Assembly: GCF_963082655.1 (NCBI RefSeq)
Contig: NC_081553.1
Coordinates: 155,225,441-155,289,440 of the forward strand
From: Stomoxys calcitrans
Taxonomy: Eukaryota > Arthropoda > Insecta > Diptera > Muscidae
Reading direction: 5' to 3'
DNA length: 64,000 nucleotides
Shown here piece after piece: positions 1 to 14,539 of the stretch. Numbering within the stretch: position 1 is the stretch's first letter; every line of letters begins with the position of its first letter. A model generated the notes under the pieces. The model saw nothing but the letters and a program-made list of their open reading frames with translations. It was not told the DNA's origin and did no database searches. Both the position numbers and the translations under genes were made by a program.

Positions 1-279
1 GTAATGAACTTTTAAAAGTCCTTTTGTTTCAGATCCATCAGAATAATGGATACATATTTGCACACGCCACATATACCTAAGCCAGTAATAGGGTTGTTGT
101 CCGCTCCTAATCCGAAAAAGTGTCCCCAAAGCGACCTATGCCAGGAATTCCGTGCTTGTTACAAAATGCTTAATAGATCTCCTTTCTATGCCCTTATGCC
201 GGTTTAAGTCTGTTATCCTATTCCTATTTGAATTAAGAAATTTGGCCCAAATTGTCGCAGTTTTGAGTAGGATGAAATA
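1..279. other. No gene seen
   Basis: AT-rich sequence without a recognisable coding region, RNA gene or repeat unit. It ends where the first tandem-module array begins. Confidence 0.5.
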
Positions 280-1410
280 AAATCAGAAATGTAAAACCAG
301 TAAGGAAAGGCAAAAGTCGGGCGGTGCCGACTATATAATACCCTACACCACCTAGTGCGTGTAGTACTTTTTATATGTAGAACTTATCTTGAAATCTAAT
401 CAGATATTAATTTGGATACCAATTGAAATAGCAATTAAGAACTTTGTAAGATTTTCTTACCATAGGATAAAAGATTTGGATTTCCACCTCTGCCAATTTT
501 AATGGCACATACTGGGGCGTTAAATAGAGATTGACGTCCCAGTATGTGTCATTAAGATGTGACCAAAATTGTGGTTTTTACTGCCATAAAAGTCCATATC
601 GGATAAAATATACACATTGGAGCTATATCTAAATTAGGACTGATTTTAATGACATTTTGCGCACGTATTAGAACGTCAATTTAAACGGCTCATGTAAAAT
701 CGGCCTATATCTAAATCTAAACCGATTTTTATGAAATTTTGCACATATATGAAGACGTCAAATAAAGCACCTCATGCAAAATTTTGTAAAGATCGGACCA
801 AAAGTGTGGCTTCTACACCCTTGAAAAGCCAAATCGGATGAAAGATATATATGTGAGCTATATCTAAATCTGATCCGATTTTTATGAAATTTTGCACACA
901 TATGTAGACCTGAAATAAAACACTCCATGCCAAATTTTGTAATGATCGGGCTAAAACTGTGGCTTCTACAGCCATAAAAGTCCATGTCGGATGAAAGATA
1001 TATATGTGAGCTATATCTAAATCTGAACCGATTTTTCTAAAATTTTGCACACATATGAAGACCTCATATAAAATACCCAATGCCGAATTTTGTGAAGTTC
1101 GGACCAAAATTGTGGCTTCTACAGCCTTAAAAGGCCATATCGGAAGAAAGATATATATGAGAGCTATATCTAAATCTGAACCGATTTTTATAAGATTTTG
1201 CACATATATGTACACTTTAAATAAAATACCCAATGCTAAATTTCGTGAAGATCGGACGAAAATTGTGGCTTCTATAGCCTTAAAAAGCCATATCGGATGA
1301 AATATATATATGGGAGCTATATCTAAATCTTAACCGATTTTTTTCAAAATTGTCCTTGGGTCAAAAATTTTACATATGCTAAAAATGTACCACAGTGGTG
1401 GTGCAGGGTA
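280..1410 (+). repeat. Tandem-module array, class I
   Basis: Degenerate tandem units of about 140 bp. Each unit carries the phrases 'gagctatatctaaatctg', 'aaattttgcacacatatg' and 'tgtggcttctacagcc'. The left edge holds 'ataccctacaccacc' near 340 and the right edge holds 'ggtggtgcagggtata' near 1396. These are near reverse complements, so the array is enclosed by inverted termini. Short open frames here follow the repeat period and are not genes. Similar arrays lie near 14.5, 16.7, 42.2 and 53.8 kb. Confidence 0.8.
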
Positions 1411-1659
1411 TAAAACCAACGTACATTTAGAAAATAGAATGCAGTTGATCGGAACGGAAAAGGAAGGAAGAATATTGAAAGTTAAATATAAGAATACCAT
1501 TTAACGTTTTTCGAGAGTGTTAACAAATTTTTGGAAAGTCGTGCAATAGTAAGTTTTTTATTCCACTATAATGCATTCCGGTATTATAGTGGCGAGTTGG
1601 CAAATGTTTACATAATTAAAATATGTTATCCAGTAAATTTAAAAAGTAAATTTTAAAAG

Positions 1660-1895
1660 GAGGCCACCGCAGAGGTTATGTCCGCCTATGACGCTGAACG
1701 CCTGGGTTCGAATCCTGGCGAGACCATCAGACAAAAATTTCAGCGGTGGTTTTCCCCTCTTAATGCTGGCATTAAGATTTGTCGCACTGCTGCACGCCGT
1801 TCGGACGCGGCTATAAAAAGGAGGCCCCTTATCATTGCGCTTAAATGTGAATCTGACTGCACTCATTGATATGTGAGAAGTTTGCCCCTGTTCTT
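1660..1895 (+). mobile_element. tRNA-derived SINE, copy 1
   Basis: A perfect tRNA-type B box, GGTTCGAATCC, lies at 1705-1715. A degenerate A-box-like stretch, 'gcagaggttatgtccgcc', lies about 35 bp upstream. The body continues through a phrase shared with other copies in the window ('cttatcattg', 'gatatgtgagaagtttgcc') and ends in a T/A-rich tail. This is the layout of a Pol III-transcribed SINE, not a functional tRNA, because no acceptor stem closes. Related copies lie at 36860 (+), 42490 (-) and 48725 (+). Confidence 0.7.
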
Positions 1896-2067
1896 TTTTA
1901 ATTTAGTTCTAAAAGTTTAGATGGTTTGAAGACTCTTTAATGCTGTTGGCAGATGATTATGCTCTGTGCAGCCACAATGTTCTATTCGCTGCTTTTTCGT
2001 TTCTAACCGACATCTCTTTATCACCAAATTGGAACCGGCAAGCAATTGTATTTTATATATTGTAATA

Positions 2068-4148
2068 CTAGCTGACCCGGGCCCGCTCCGCTGCGCCTTC
2101 TTTTACTTTATATGGAACAAAAGGTTCCTTGGAATATTATTTTCGACAATTAAAGATCTTTTAGTGAAATTCCATGCTACGAAAATAGTATATCGCTTGA
2201 CTAACAGTTTAACAATACAAGTGCCTTTATCTGAATCCCATATGATCTTTATCGGTTTACGAATTTAAGTTTGGATTTTAGGTGTACTCCACTCTTAAAA
2301 TACTTAATTTCAGCCCGATATTCTCATGATGTCTGATTTAGTGGTGATTTAGGAGGACAGGCGGTACCCCAGATACTTGGCCCTGAAAATATCAGCATTG
2401 TGCTTTTCTCTCAAATGCCATTTATTTAAACCCCATAATGCCATTGGCTTTTATTTGAGCCACACATTGGCATGGTTGAAAATTTTTTTTCTTTTGGGGG
2501 TGTTTTGGGAAAGCGTGATGCGCTAAATACATGGTCCTACATTTGGATATATACATATATTCGTATTCTGCTTCCAAATACCTTTATTTGAGCCCCATAT
2601 TGCGATAGTCACTAAAAAATTGCTGTTTGTCGGGTATTTTGGGTATCAATTCTTGCGAAAATGGGTACCAATTTTTGCTCTACCCCCCAATACCTTTCAT
2701 TTAAGCTCCACATTGACATGGTGGGTAAATATGCCCTTTTTATGGGTGTTTTGGCGATTGTGGTGGTCTCCCAAACACTAAGCCCGGAAAATATATCAGC
2801 AACATGCTCTATTCTCATGTCTCATTTATTCGAACCCCATATTGCCATTGCCCTCAAAATTGGATATCAAATTCGTTTTCTAATCTCATTAAAACTCCTT
2901 ATTGCAAAAGTCAGCAAATATGTCCGATTTGGGGTATTGGCCCTAAAAACTATAAATATTTAGTTCCACTCTCTTTAAGACCCAAATTGTCTTGGTGAGC
3001 AAAAACGTCCAATGGGGGTTTTTTATGGTGGTGGGACATCCCCTGGGCAGTTGGCCCCTACTGTTGATATCAGATACGTGGTCTACTCCCAAATACCTTT
3101 AATTTGAGCCCCATATTTCCATAGTCGGCAAACATGACCTGCTTGGGGGGTGTTTTGGTGGATGGGCGGCCACTCAGTGAGTTGGCCTTGAAAATATATA
3201 TCGGATTCGTGTTCCACTTTAAAAACCCTTTTATTTGAGCCTCATATTGCAATAGTCAACAAATACTTCCTATTTGGGCGGTGTTGTAGGGTGAGGTGGC
3301 CCCGTAGACACTTTTCCCGAATATTGATATCAAATTCGTGCTTTACTCCCAAAGACCTTTCATTTGAGCCCCATATTGCTATGGTCGTAAATTTGTACAC
3401 TTTGGGGGATGTTTTTGGGGAAAGGCGGCGCCCCCCAAACACATGGTCTCATATTTAGATATCAGATTCGTATTCTACATTCAAATACATTTCATTTAAG
3501 CCCCATATCCCCATGGTCAGTAAATAAGTCCTGTATGGGGGTGTTTTGGGAAAGGGGTGGACCCCCAGAAACGTGGTCCGACATTCGGATATCAGATTCG
3601 TATTCTACTCGCAAATACCTTTCATTTGAGTCCCATATTGCCATGGTCGGTAAATATGTCCGATTTAGGGGTGTTTTGGGGTTGGGGTGCTCCCCCTAGC
3701 ACTTGGTCCGACAATTGGATACCAGATACGTTTTCTTATCCTAAGTACCTTTCATTTGAATCCTATATTGTCGTGATTAGTCTTAATATGTGTTTGGTAG
3801 GTTTTAGGGTGGGGCAGCCCCCTAGGTACCCCATCCGAAATTTGGATACCAAAATTTTTTATTTTAGGATACTATTGTATATGAGAGCACACAAAATTTC
3901 GCTTAAATCGCACCTCCAATATCCGAGATCTGGCGTTTCTGAAAATTAGGGTAAGGGGGAGGTTCAGATATCAAAAAATGTAGTACCCTATTTTCACCAC
4001 GGGGTCATTATGCACCATCTGTGAAAATTTTAAGAAAATCGGTTTAGCCGTTTCTGTGTCTATGAGGAACACACAAACATACAAACAAATAAACAAACAA
4101 ACAAACCTACAAACAAACACAAATTGATTTTTATATATAAGAAGAAGA
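2068..4148 (-). mobile_element. Non-autonomous Helitron-like element, copy A
   Basis: On the minus strand the element starts with TC followed by 'TTATATATAAAAATCAA' and a GTTTGTTTG run. It ends with a GC-rich, hairpin-capable stretch ('GCAGCGGAGCGGGCCC') followed by CTAG at 2068-2071, flanked by T. A|TC...CTAG|T is the Helitron signature. The interior holds about a dozen degenerate units of roughly 130 bp, each with 'atttgagccccatattg' and 'gggtgttttgggg'. No Rep or helicase coding sequence is present. The exact 5' end is ambiguous (4142-4148) because of a GAA triplet run. Confidence 0.7.
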
Positions 4149-4794
4149 TAGTGCTGGTCTTATAAATGTGCATAAAGTATACAAAATTAACAATCATTTT
4201 ATTATAAAATTGCAAATAATAAGGAATTAAGTAAGACAGTATTATCTGAAGAAAGCGTGTCTCAATAGAGATGCTTCTGAAGAATTCATTCTCATCAACA
4301 CACCGTGTTTAATGTCAACCGACATGAAACCGTCATAGTTACATTTTGTTTTCGCGTATTTATCATTTCATGATTTTAATTTTCATTTCTTATTCATTTT
4401 TATTTTCATTCAATCTTTGCATTTGTTAGTTTTTCATTTCCAATTTGTGTGAACGAAACATTTACTTGTTTTGTTTCTTTATTTGACCTGCGATCCACTC
4501 TTTATTTTCATATGGAATGACCCATATCTATTTTACCGACATTTCGTCCCCTAACCGCCAAAAAGATGTAAGTGCCATATTCAAAACTTTACAGGTGAAG
4601 GTTTTTATTTAAAAAATCGTTGCATATCTTAGATTGAAATATGATTTTTACATATATATCACTTCTTTGGCTGAAAAAAATTTTGTGCATATAAATAAGG
4701 ATAACGGTAGTTTTGGCACTTACATATTTTTCACTGTCACATAAAGGAACTCGTTTTAAGTAATTTGGAGGTAACTGCAATTAATACCATTGTT
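4149..4794. other. No gene seen
   Basis: AT-rich spacer with T-rich runs near 4360-4480. There is no recognisable coding sequence or repeat unit. Confidence 0.5.
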
Positions 4795-5285
4795 TAAAAA
4801 TGAGCTGGAAATCTCAATTTAAGTCCGATTTGAATGCATGATCCACATTCGCCCATATTTAAATATAGCTGTCGTGTAGACCGATGTCATGTTAAAGGGT
4901 CTGAAGCTCCTAAAAGCCGCATTTACTATGCAATTCCTCTGAATTTTTAAATAGTGAATTGTATAAAGCCTCGTGACATCCGGACCGAATAGGGTCCAGT
5001 TCAGACCATATTTGGATATAGCTGCCATCCAGAGCGATCTCCCAATATATAGTCTTGGGCCCAAAATGGGCTCATTTGTTATCCGATTTCGCTGAAATTC
5101 AGAACAGAGAGGACCCTTGCCCTCAACATACATTTAAATATGGTCCGGATTGGATTTTTTATATAGCTGCCGTATAGACCGATCTGCGATGAAAAGTAGA
5201 AAAAATGGGCCCAAATTGTACTAAATACCCGATATCAACGAAATTTAAAACCGTGAGTTGTTTTTGACTTCTCAAAACCCTTGCC
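4795..5285 (+). repeat. Tandem-module array, class II (fragment)
   Basis: Degenerate units containing 'atatagctgccat', 'agaccgatct' and 'gaaattcagaacag'-type phrases. This is a different module set from class I but the same as at 21.1, 52.9 and 6.5 kb. It abuts the 3' end of the LINE fragment that starts at 5290. Confidence 0.7.
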
Positions 5286-5289
5286 CGAT

Positions 5290-6470
5290 ACGTAGGTTAG
5301 GTAAGGTTGGGTGAGGTTTAAGTGGCAGTCTGCCATCAGACTCGCTTAGACGTTTTCGTCCATTGTGATACCAAAGGAACAGAGTAAGGAAGATGCCTTC
5401 TAGCTCTTAACGTTGAACCATCCAAATCGCTTTAAAAAGCCCAATAACTTGCTAATGTTCACATCCGCTGACGCAGGTCACAGGTCTGATAACAGCAATA
5501 CATACCCAATGCATGACACGCAATCTAAACCCCCAACTTTTGCCAATGGCTCTCTTGCAGGTGTATAGGGCAAGAGTGGTCTTTCTTGCCCTTTCCAAAA
5601 TGTTTGATTTGAAGTTGAGTTTCCTGTCTATCCAAACACCCATTTATTTTGCTCTGTCTGTAAATGGAACATTCTCTCCACCCAAGGAGACAGAGTCTTG
5701 CACGGATTTATACCTACGCCACTTTCGGTAGCCCACTTTGCTGTTGCACGTAGAGCTTCCTTATATCTCTTAGAGTGCTTGGAAACTTACCCTAACAGCA
5801 ATTGTCACGTTATCAGCATACGCGACCACTTTTACGCCTATTTCTTTCAGAGAAAATAATATATAATTAATGGCTATATTCCAAAGTAGAAGAGACAGCA
5901 CACCTCCTTGAGTGGTTCGTCTGCTGACCCATCTTGTTAGATCCTCAGATCCCAAGCCTTCCGTAATGCATCTTTTAGTAAGTCAGTTATTAATAAACTT
6001 TTTACGGTAGAGTTGATGCCTATATACTCCAAATCCTTCATGATTGACGTCGGTATTACAATATTGAAAGCACCTTCAATGTCAAGAAATGTTACCATTG
6101 TGTATTCCTTGACTGCGATAGAACCCTCTATGTAGCCGACTAGGTCGGGAAGGGTGCTGCTGCCGCGACAGGCGATCTCAAGGGATCTTTGCCCTAAGGT
6201 ATGTTTCTATCAACCTCTCAAGAGTCTTCAGCATAAAGGAGGACAGACTAATAGGACGATAATCTTTCTCCTTCACGTGGTAGGGTTTTCCTGCTTTCGT
6301 GTCCCTCCATCCCACAGGTATATATGACATTCTGATACAAGCAGAGTATATCTCCCTAAGCCAAGACACCAGTCTATCAGACACAGCTTGTAATTCAACC
6401 GGTGATACATCATCAGTTGTGATTTTTGTGATTTTCTTAATTCAATCACATACACAAGTTCAAAACATAC
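5290..6470 (-). pseudogene. LINE family A (LOA/I-like), broken 3' half
   Basis: Minus-strand reverse transcriptase pieces in several frames. 6384-6178 encodes the approach to the RT palm ('YRPISLSSFMLKTLERLIE'). 5955-5770 encodes 'GGVLSLLLWNIAINYIL' and then YADN where the catalytic YADD should be. 5643-5452 encodes the thumb ('GVWIDRKLNFKSNILERA'). The RNase H region is missing. The 3' tail runs to 5290 and reads, on the minus strand, as the same 'ggtaggaactagaaggcatc'-type tail seen at 15.8, 38.8, 45.8 and 54.5 kb. Stops, frameshifts and the YADN change mark it as dead. Confidence 0.8.
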
Positions 6471-6499
6471 CCTCCACCATGGATCGCATTTGTCAAATT

Positions 6500-7375
6500 C
6501 TTTGAATGGCCTTTTCAAATATATTGTATATATCAAGTTATTAACCAATATGGACCGTACTTGTCATGTTTGTTAGAAGTCATAGAAAAACACTACCTCC
6601 AAAGTTTCAAGCAAATCGAGTAATAATTACGCCCACCAGAGGCTCAAAAACTCAAATTGGGAGATCGGTTAATATGGTACCTACAACAGATTATCAACCG
6701 ATTTAGACTATACTTGGCATAGTTGTTGGAAGTCATACCAAAACGATATGTGCGAAATTTCAATCGCCTAATCGGGTAAGAATTGCGCTATCTAGAAGCT
6801 CAAAAGTCTAATCGGGTGATCGGTTTATATGGCAGCTATATAGGGTTATGGACCGATTTGAACCATACTTAGCACTATTATTGGAAGTCCAAACCAAAAG
6901 ACCACGTGCAAAATTGCAGCCAAATCGGATATGAGTGACAAGCTCAAAAGTGTTACCGGGAGATCGGTTTATATGACACTTATATCAGATTATGAAATGG
7001 TTTGAACCATACATAGCACAATTGTTGGAAGACATACCGAAACACCACGTGAAAATTTTCAGCCAAATTGAATAAAAATTGTGCCCTTTAGAAGCTCAAG
7101 AAATCAAGACCCAAGTTCGGTTTATATGGCAGCTATATCAAAACAATCCCAACCGCCCTTCACTAATAAGAAGTATTTGTGCAAAATTTCAAGCGTCTAG
7201 CTTTACTCCTTCGAAAGTGAGCGTGCTTTCGACAGACAGATGGACGGACTTGGCTAGATCGACGATCAAGAAAACATATACTTTATGGGTCTTGATGCAT
7301 ATTTCATAGGTGTTACGCACGAAATGACGAAATTAGTATACTCCCATCCTGTAGTGAGGGTAGACAAATTGTTAT
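6500..7375 (-). repeat. Tandem-module array, class II
   Basis: Units of about 170 bp with 'atcggtttatatggcagct', 'gaaccatacttagcac' and 'gaaatttcaatcg'-type phrases. It ends at 7230-7370 with 'acagacagatggacggac' and 'cccatcctgtagtgagggta'. That end is the reverse complement of the class II leader found at 21.1 and 42.7 kb. Confidence 0.75.
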
Positions 7376-7439
7376 GTGTCTAATAAAAAAAATGGAATCA
7401 TCTATTTGCGTTAACTTTTTTGGCGGGTGTGGAGAAGCC

Positions 7440-7850
7440 CAACCTTCTTTAACTACCTCGATTCCCGGCACTGGATGACTATTTGCACCACACAGGTTGC
7501 AACTTTGAGCTCCAAACTGTGTTCATCGTTGTCACGAGAAACTTAGCTGCGAGCTACCGGGCGTCCACAGGTTGCGGATAATGGAGTGCTCCATACGGAG
7601 TAGCTGCAACTACTGTCGCGGACAGTCAGCGGTATCAAGTGAAGATTCTCAGCGAGAAGCCGGACGGCATCGGCTCTTGCGTAAATACTGAGTGCCAATG
7701 ATACTCTATATGAAAAGACGAGTTATTGACGCCAATGGCCACCTTGTTCCCGCTGCGATCCCGGAAAGAGCTTGATCATCTATGGAGCTTGACGAGGATG
7801 CCACCTCCGCATACAGACATGTGGCTACAACAATAACAACTTCGAGGCGC
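7440..7850 (+). repeat. Unassigned dispersed repeat with CAA tail, copy 1
   Basis: About 350 bp match the copy at 8545-9055 by eye (roughly three quarters identical). Shared phrases include 'gagctaccgggcg', 'acggagtagctgca', 'tcagcggtatc' and 'aatactgagtgcc'. It ends 'gtggctacaacaataacaac'. A short-repeat 3' tail suggests a LINE or SINE 3' end. No coding motif is readable. Confidence 0.6.
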
Positions 7851-7860
7851 AATGGAACAA

Positions 7861-8544
7861 TTTTTACTTTTGGAGCTCCTAGAAGCTCTAATTTGTGTCC
7901 AAAATTGCTGAAATACGCTTAAGAGTTATACACAACTTTTTTTGCACCTTATTTTTTTCATAGACTCCGCGGTGGGCACCTAAGGTTCTTTAATGCTAAA
8001 ATTTGTATAATTTCACTTGTTTTTTGCTTTGCATTTTAGCTAAAATATTCTCGCTCGAAAGCAAATTATCAAGTGACTGGTTCTACAATTTGCTTCGCAT
8101 TGCTAACAACTGTCATAATATACATGATACCATTTTTGTATTGGAATGCTTACGTTTTTGAAAAGGACTGGTTATGCTCTCGTAAACATACCGTAAATGT
8201 AGGAAACGTGTCAGCTGTTTTGTTTTGCTTTATGAAAACGCATGCAAACGATTACCGAACGTCTGTCAACCGTAAACGGAATGTACAATTTAGTAATAAC
8301 AAAATTTTACGTTCCGTTTTCGTGTCAGGTGATAAAGTTTGAAGAAATTTCAAAACCAAAAATGTATGTTAAGAAAACTTCTATTCTCTTATTCTATTTT
8401 TCTGTGGAATTTATTGTTAATAATAAATGTTGAATGGGAAGCCCACCATGAAAACGTTTCCAGTCTGACCAGTTCTGAAAAGTAAATGTGAAAAAAGTGA
8501 TAACAAAAAATTACAAGAAGAGAGTAGGGGTAAACGCTAATACG
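7861..8544. other. No recognised gene
   Basis: AT-rich interval. An 89-codon open frame at 8073-8342 (+) has a hydrophobic N-terminal stretch. It matches no family I know and has no splice or codon support, so it is not called as a gene. Confidence 0.4.
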
Positions 8545-9055
8545 GCGCTGTCGTATCCGCTAATCACTGGGGTCTATTCAGGAATTCCACACACTCCTCC
8601 ATGCACTTCGACCTCACTGTACTAGAACTCACTGCCTTGAGGGGCGCCATATACATATACTGATTTCACCCGACACGTGATGATAATAAGCACCGCATCA
8701 GTTGAAACTCTGAACTCCAATTTGTTTGGTCTTCATCGCCATTACGAGAAAGTCAGCTAAGAGCTACCGGGCGAGTCCATACATTGCGATAAGTGAAAAG
8801 CTTTGTATACGGAGTAGCTGCAATTACAGTCGCAGACAATCAGCGGTATCGAAGGGAGAGTCTCCGTGAGAGGTCGGGCGGCAACAGCTCTTGCTTAAAT
8901 ACTGAGTGCCTGTGATACGCGATGCGACAAAGCGATTCATTGGCGTCTTTTAATAACAAATGGTCATAACGTTCTTGCAGCGGACGGTGACCGAAACGAG
9001 CTCGACGAAAATCGCTACCTCCACATACAAATGTAGCTACAACATCAGCAACAAT
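8545..9055 (+). repeat. Unassigned dispersed repeat with CAA tail, copy 2
   Basis: Second copy of the element at 7440-7850 in the same orientation, ending 'gtagctacaacatcagcaac'. The two copies share the phrases listed there and diverge by indels, so they are old. A related tail ending in CAA triplets lies at 63265-63400. Confidence 0.6.
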
Positions 9056-9169
9056 AACCCATTTCGACTGTAAAAACTGTAAACTGTAAACTGTAAATCC
9101 CTTTCCAGAATTTTATTGCGTCTATTATTATGTCACATAGCTCTCCCCGAAGTGTTATGTGTGTTGAAG

Positions 9170-9430
9170 TATAGCCCCAATTCAGTCTCTGTCTCCTGAA
9201 ACCCTCTTCAGTCTGTCCACCGCATCCAGAAGGGGAACCTGGCCTTATTCTGTCTCCCCGTGCGGCTCAGGGCGGTGACTGTCGACCCATTTCCTTGTTG
9301 TTAAATACCCTCTAAATATTGGAGAAAGCCGCCATCGCGTACTCCTTCAATTGGAGAGACGTCTCAACTTCTCGCATCACTGCGTGGAGGGCCGTCTTCT
9401 CCGACCTGCCCTTGAGTTATGCCTAAAGTT
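9170..9430 (+). pseudogene. Short reverse-transcriptase remnant
   Basis: From about 9276 the plus strand reads 'DCRPISLLLNTL', a stop, then 'ILEKA'. This resembles the conserved RT block '(Y)RPISLLNTLSKILE' of Jockey-superfamily LINEs. The following codons stay open for about 35 residues and end in a stop near 9424. This is too short to assign to a family. Confidence 0.45.
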
Positions 9431-12147
<2,717 letters not shown>

Positions 12148-12169
12148 GAAAGGAAAGGCAAAAGTCGTA

Positions 12170-12720
12170 AATTTCATTTAAATTTTTTCTCCTAGAGACA
12201 ATATTTTTCTAAAAATTGAGTTGTAATGTTTTTTTTTTTTCTAAAGACTATATTTCAGTGATAAATTTTCTAAAGACAAACTTTTGACCCGCCTACCTCG
12301 AAATTATTTTATTAAGCCAATATTTCAAGAAAATTTATTGCGTCTGATCTATTCATTTTACGACACTACATTTTTAATTTTTTTTCATTATGCTTTCCTG
12401 TCCCACATAGAAACAAAAACAAAATGAAAAATCGCAAATTAAAATACAAAATGAAAGTTTTTTTTACGTAAAGATAAAACTTGAAAGACATTTTTTCTAA
12501 ATGCAAAATTTCAATGAAATATGTCTAAAAGCAAAATGTTGCTCAGATAAATTGGATAAATTTTTTCTATACACAATTTTCAAAGACAAAATCATAAAAA
12601 AATAACCTATTACGCTCGACCCTGGACTCCCTTGTCCAAATTGGATGAAATTTCATATGTTAATAATTTAGAGCATTTATATTGACGTAGTCATTTTTTT
12701 TTTAGAAAGTTGTTGTCGAG
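12170..12720 (+). repeat. AT-rich dispersed repeat, copy 1
   Basis: Contains 'ttctaaagacaa'-type degenerate repeats, then 'cattatgctttcctgtccc' and 'atttatattgacgtag'. The same order of phrases occurs at 34900-35290 (+) and, inverted, at 47290-47520. No coding sequence. Confidence 0.55.
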
Positions 12721-14535
12721 CTTGGTTAATGTGGTAATTGTATTATAGAAGCGTTTTCGCAATTAATTCCATTCAAATACGACATACCAACGCACGACCC
12801 TTGAAGCCATCACACCTAATATGGTTGAAAAGTCTTTTAACCAAAGACGAAACGCGTCCTTTTCCATTTGCATTTCCGATCATTGAGCTCGTCTCGAAAG
12901 TGAAACAAACAAGAATTGTAAAATTTAATGATTTCGCCCTAACAGGCAAAAAAAAATTGAAAAATGAAAATTAAAAAAAATTGTAAACATTTTTGAAAAA
13001 ATAAAAAATCTTTTTTTTTCCTAAGCTACAATGCTTTTAATAAATTGTAACCATTTAGCGAAGAAAGGTGGAATAAATAACATTGAGATAAAATAGCACC
13101 TGCCGACTTATCACCATAATTTTTTTTACACTAAAATGGATTCTACAAATCTCACTGCTAAGAATTTGTGAGAAACATTTTTGTTGGATATATTTGAATG
13201 TAAAAAATTGCCGAATTTCGACAAGCCAATTTCCCCCAAAACATGACCTTATCCATCCAGTTCATCCAGTTTACGTCAATACCAATTTCATTAGGATACC
13301 TCTATCCTAGCTCAAGCTGGAATTATTCTAAGACAGCTCCATTCATGGGTATTTTTCTACGCTTTCGTATTTAGTGGATTGATAACATTTTCTTTAAAGA
13401 ACGATTCACCCAGATTTACATTTAAAAAAAATTATTTCAAATGAAACCATTTTTTTTTTCTTTGGAATTTCACAATACAGTATGTAAGGCAATTGATACG
13501 GAGCTCAAAGTGAGTTAGGATCGAAATCTATGAGTCAACAATAGCAAGCAGCATTGATTCTAGTAGAAATTTATTAGTTCTGTAGGCTTTGACCGTAGAA
13601 TTGGACACAGTGAAATATATTAAAAACAAATTAATTTACATTTTGAATTATTCATTTTCTTCAATGAAAAGATTAAAATGAAATGAACTTAGTATCCACC
13701 TTAAGTAAGGAAATGATTCAAAATAATATTTGTCGGCAGATTTTTATCCATGAGAACGAGTTTTATATTACAATTACGGGTGTCGCTATGTCGTTTGACA
13801 TCAATTATTTATTTATTTATTTCATCGACTGAGTAAAAATTAGTTAGCAATGAAAGAAAAAATTTTACAACCGCTAGTTTTACCACCTTTTCTTATTTTA
13901 TCTTCAATGAATTAGGAAAGCTTTAGGACTTATAAAAATATGATATATGAAAATTATAGCCATATACGGCAATAGTTGGATGCAATTTTTACCGAACATC
14001 TTTTCCTACAAAATCGAATTTTCGATCGATTTTTATAACGTTCGGAGGAGAACAAGGTGGATTAATTAAAGTGGTCTCACGCGAACAGCCGGCCAGTTTG
14101 ACGGTATTAAAATGTCAGTTCTGTGTTTATATTCTCAGCAAACTACTCCATTTTTGTGGACGTTCTCTTTGTTTGAGTTTCTCTTTCTCTCATTTAACTG
14201 ACATACGTACGCAAACGGGGGCAAGTTTCTTTGGTTGTATTGAGAACAATACCAATTTTGTAATGATATCTTGATGACGAGATGGCGGATTGCACTATAT
14301 TTTTGCACCATATTTTGAAATATTTAACATTTATTCTTCCTTAATTTTTTAATTTATTTGCATAAGATTTTATGAAAATAGTGTGTTGGCTTTGTGTCTG
14401 ACATTAACCACATGTCACCGCCGATGGGCCAATTCCTGCACACATTAGCAACGACAATTATCAAAAAAAATGTTGTGGTATCCTTACCAATTTCACAGTA
14501 ACAGGAAAAATTTTGCAATTTTCGATTTTGAAAAA
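12721..14535. other. No gene recognised
   Basis: AT-rich sequence with short low-complexity runs (poly-T near 13450, a TTTA run near 13810). Open frames of 60-80 codons at 12738 and 14071 resemble nothing I recognise. No splice-supported exon is apparent. Confidence 0.45.
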
Positions 14536-14539
14536 ATGT

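Noticed and set aside
758..1300. Several 75-150 codon open frames on both strands
   Set aside because: They follow the period of the class I module array and reuse the same peptide words; they are repeat artefacts.
1678..1780. Possible tRNA gene because of a perfect B box
   Set aside because: No acceptor stem or complete cloverleaf can be drawn, and the same body recurs elsewhere without the head, as in a SINE.
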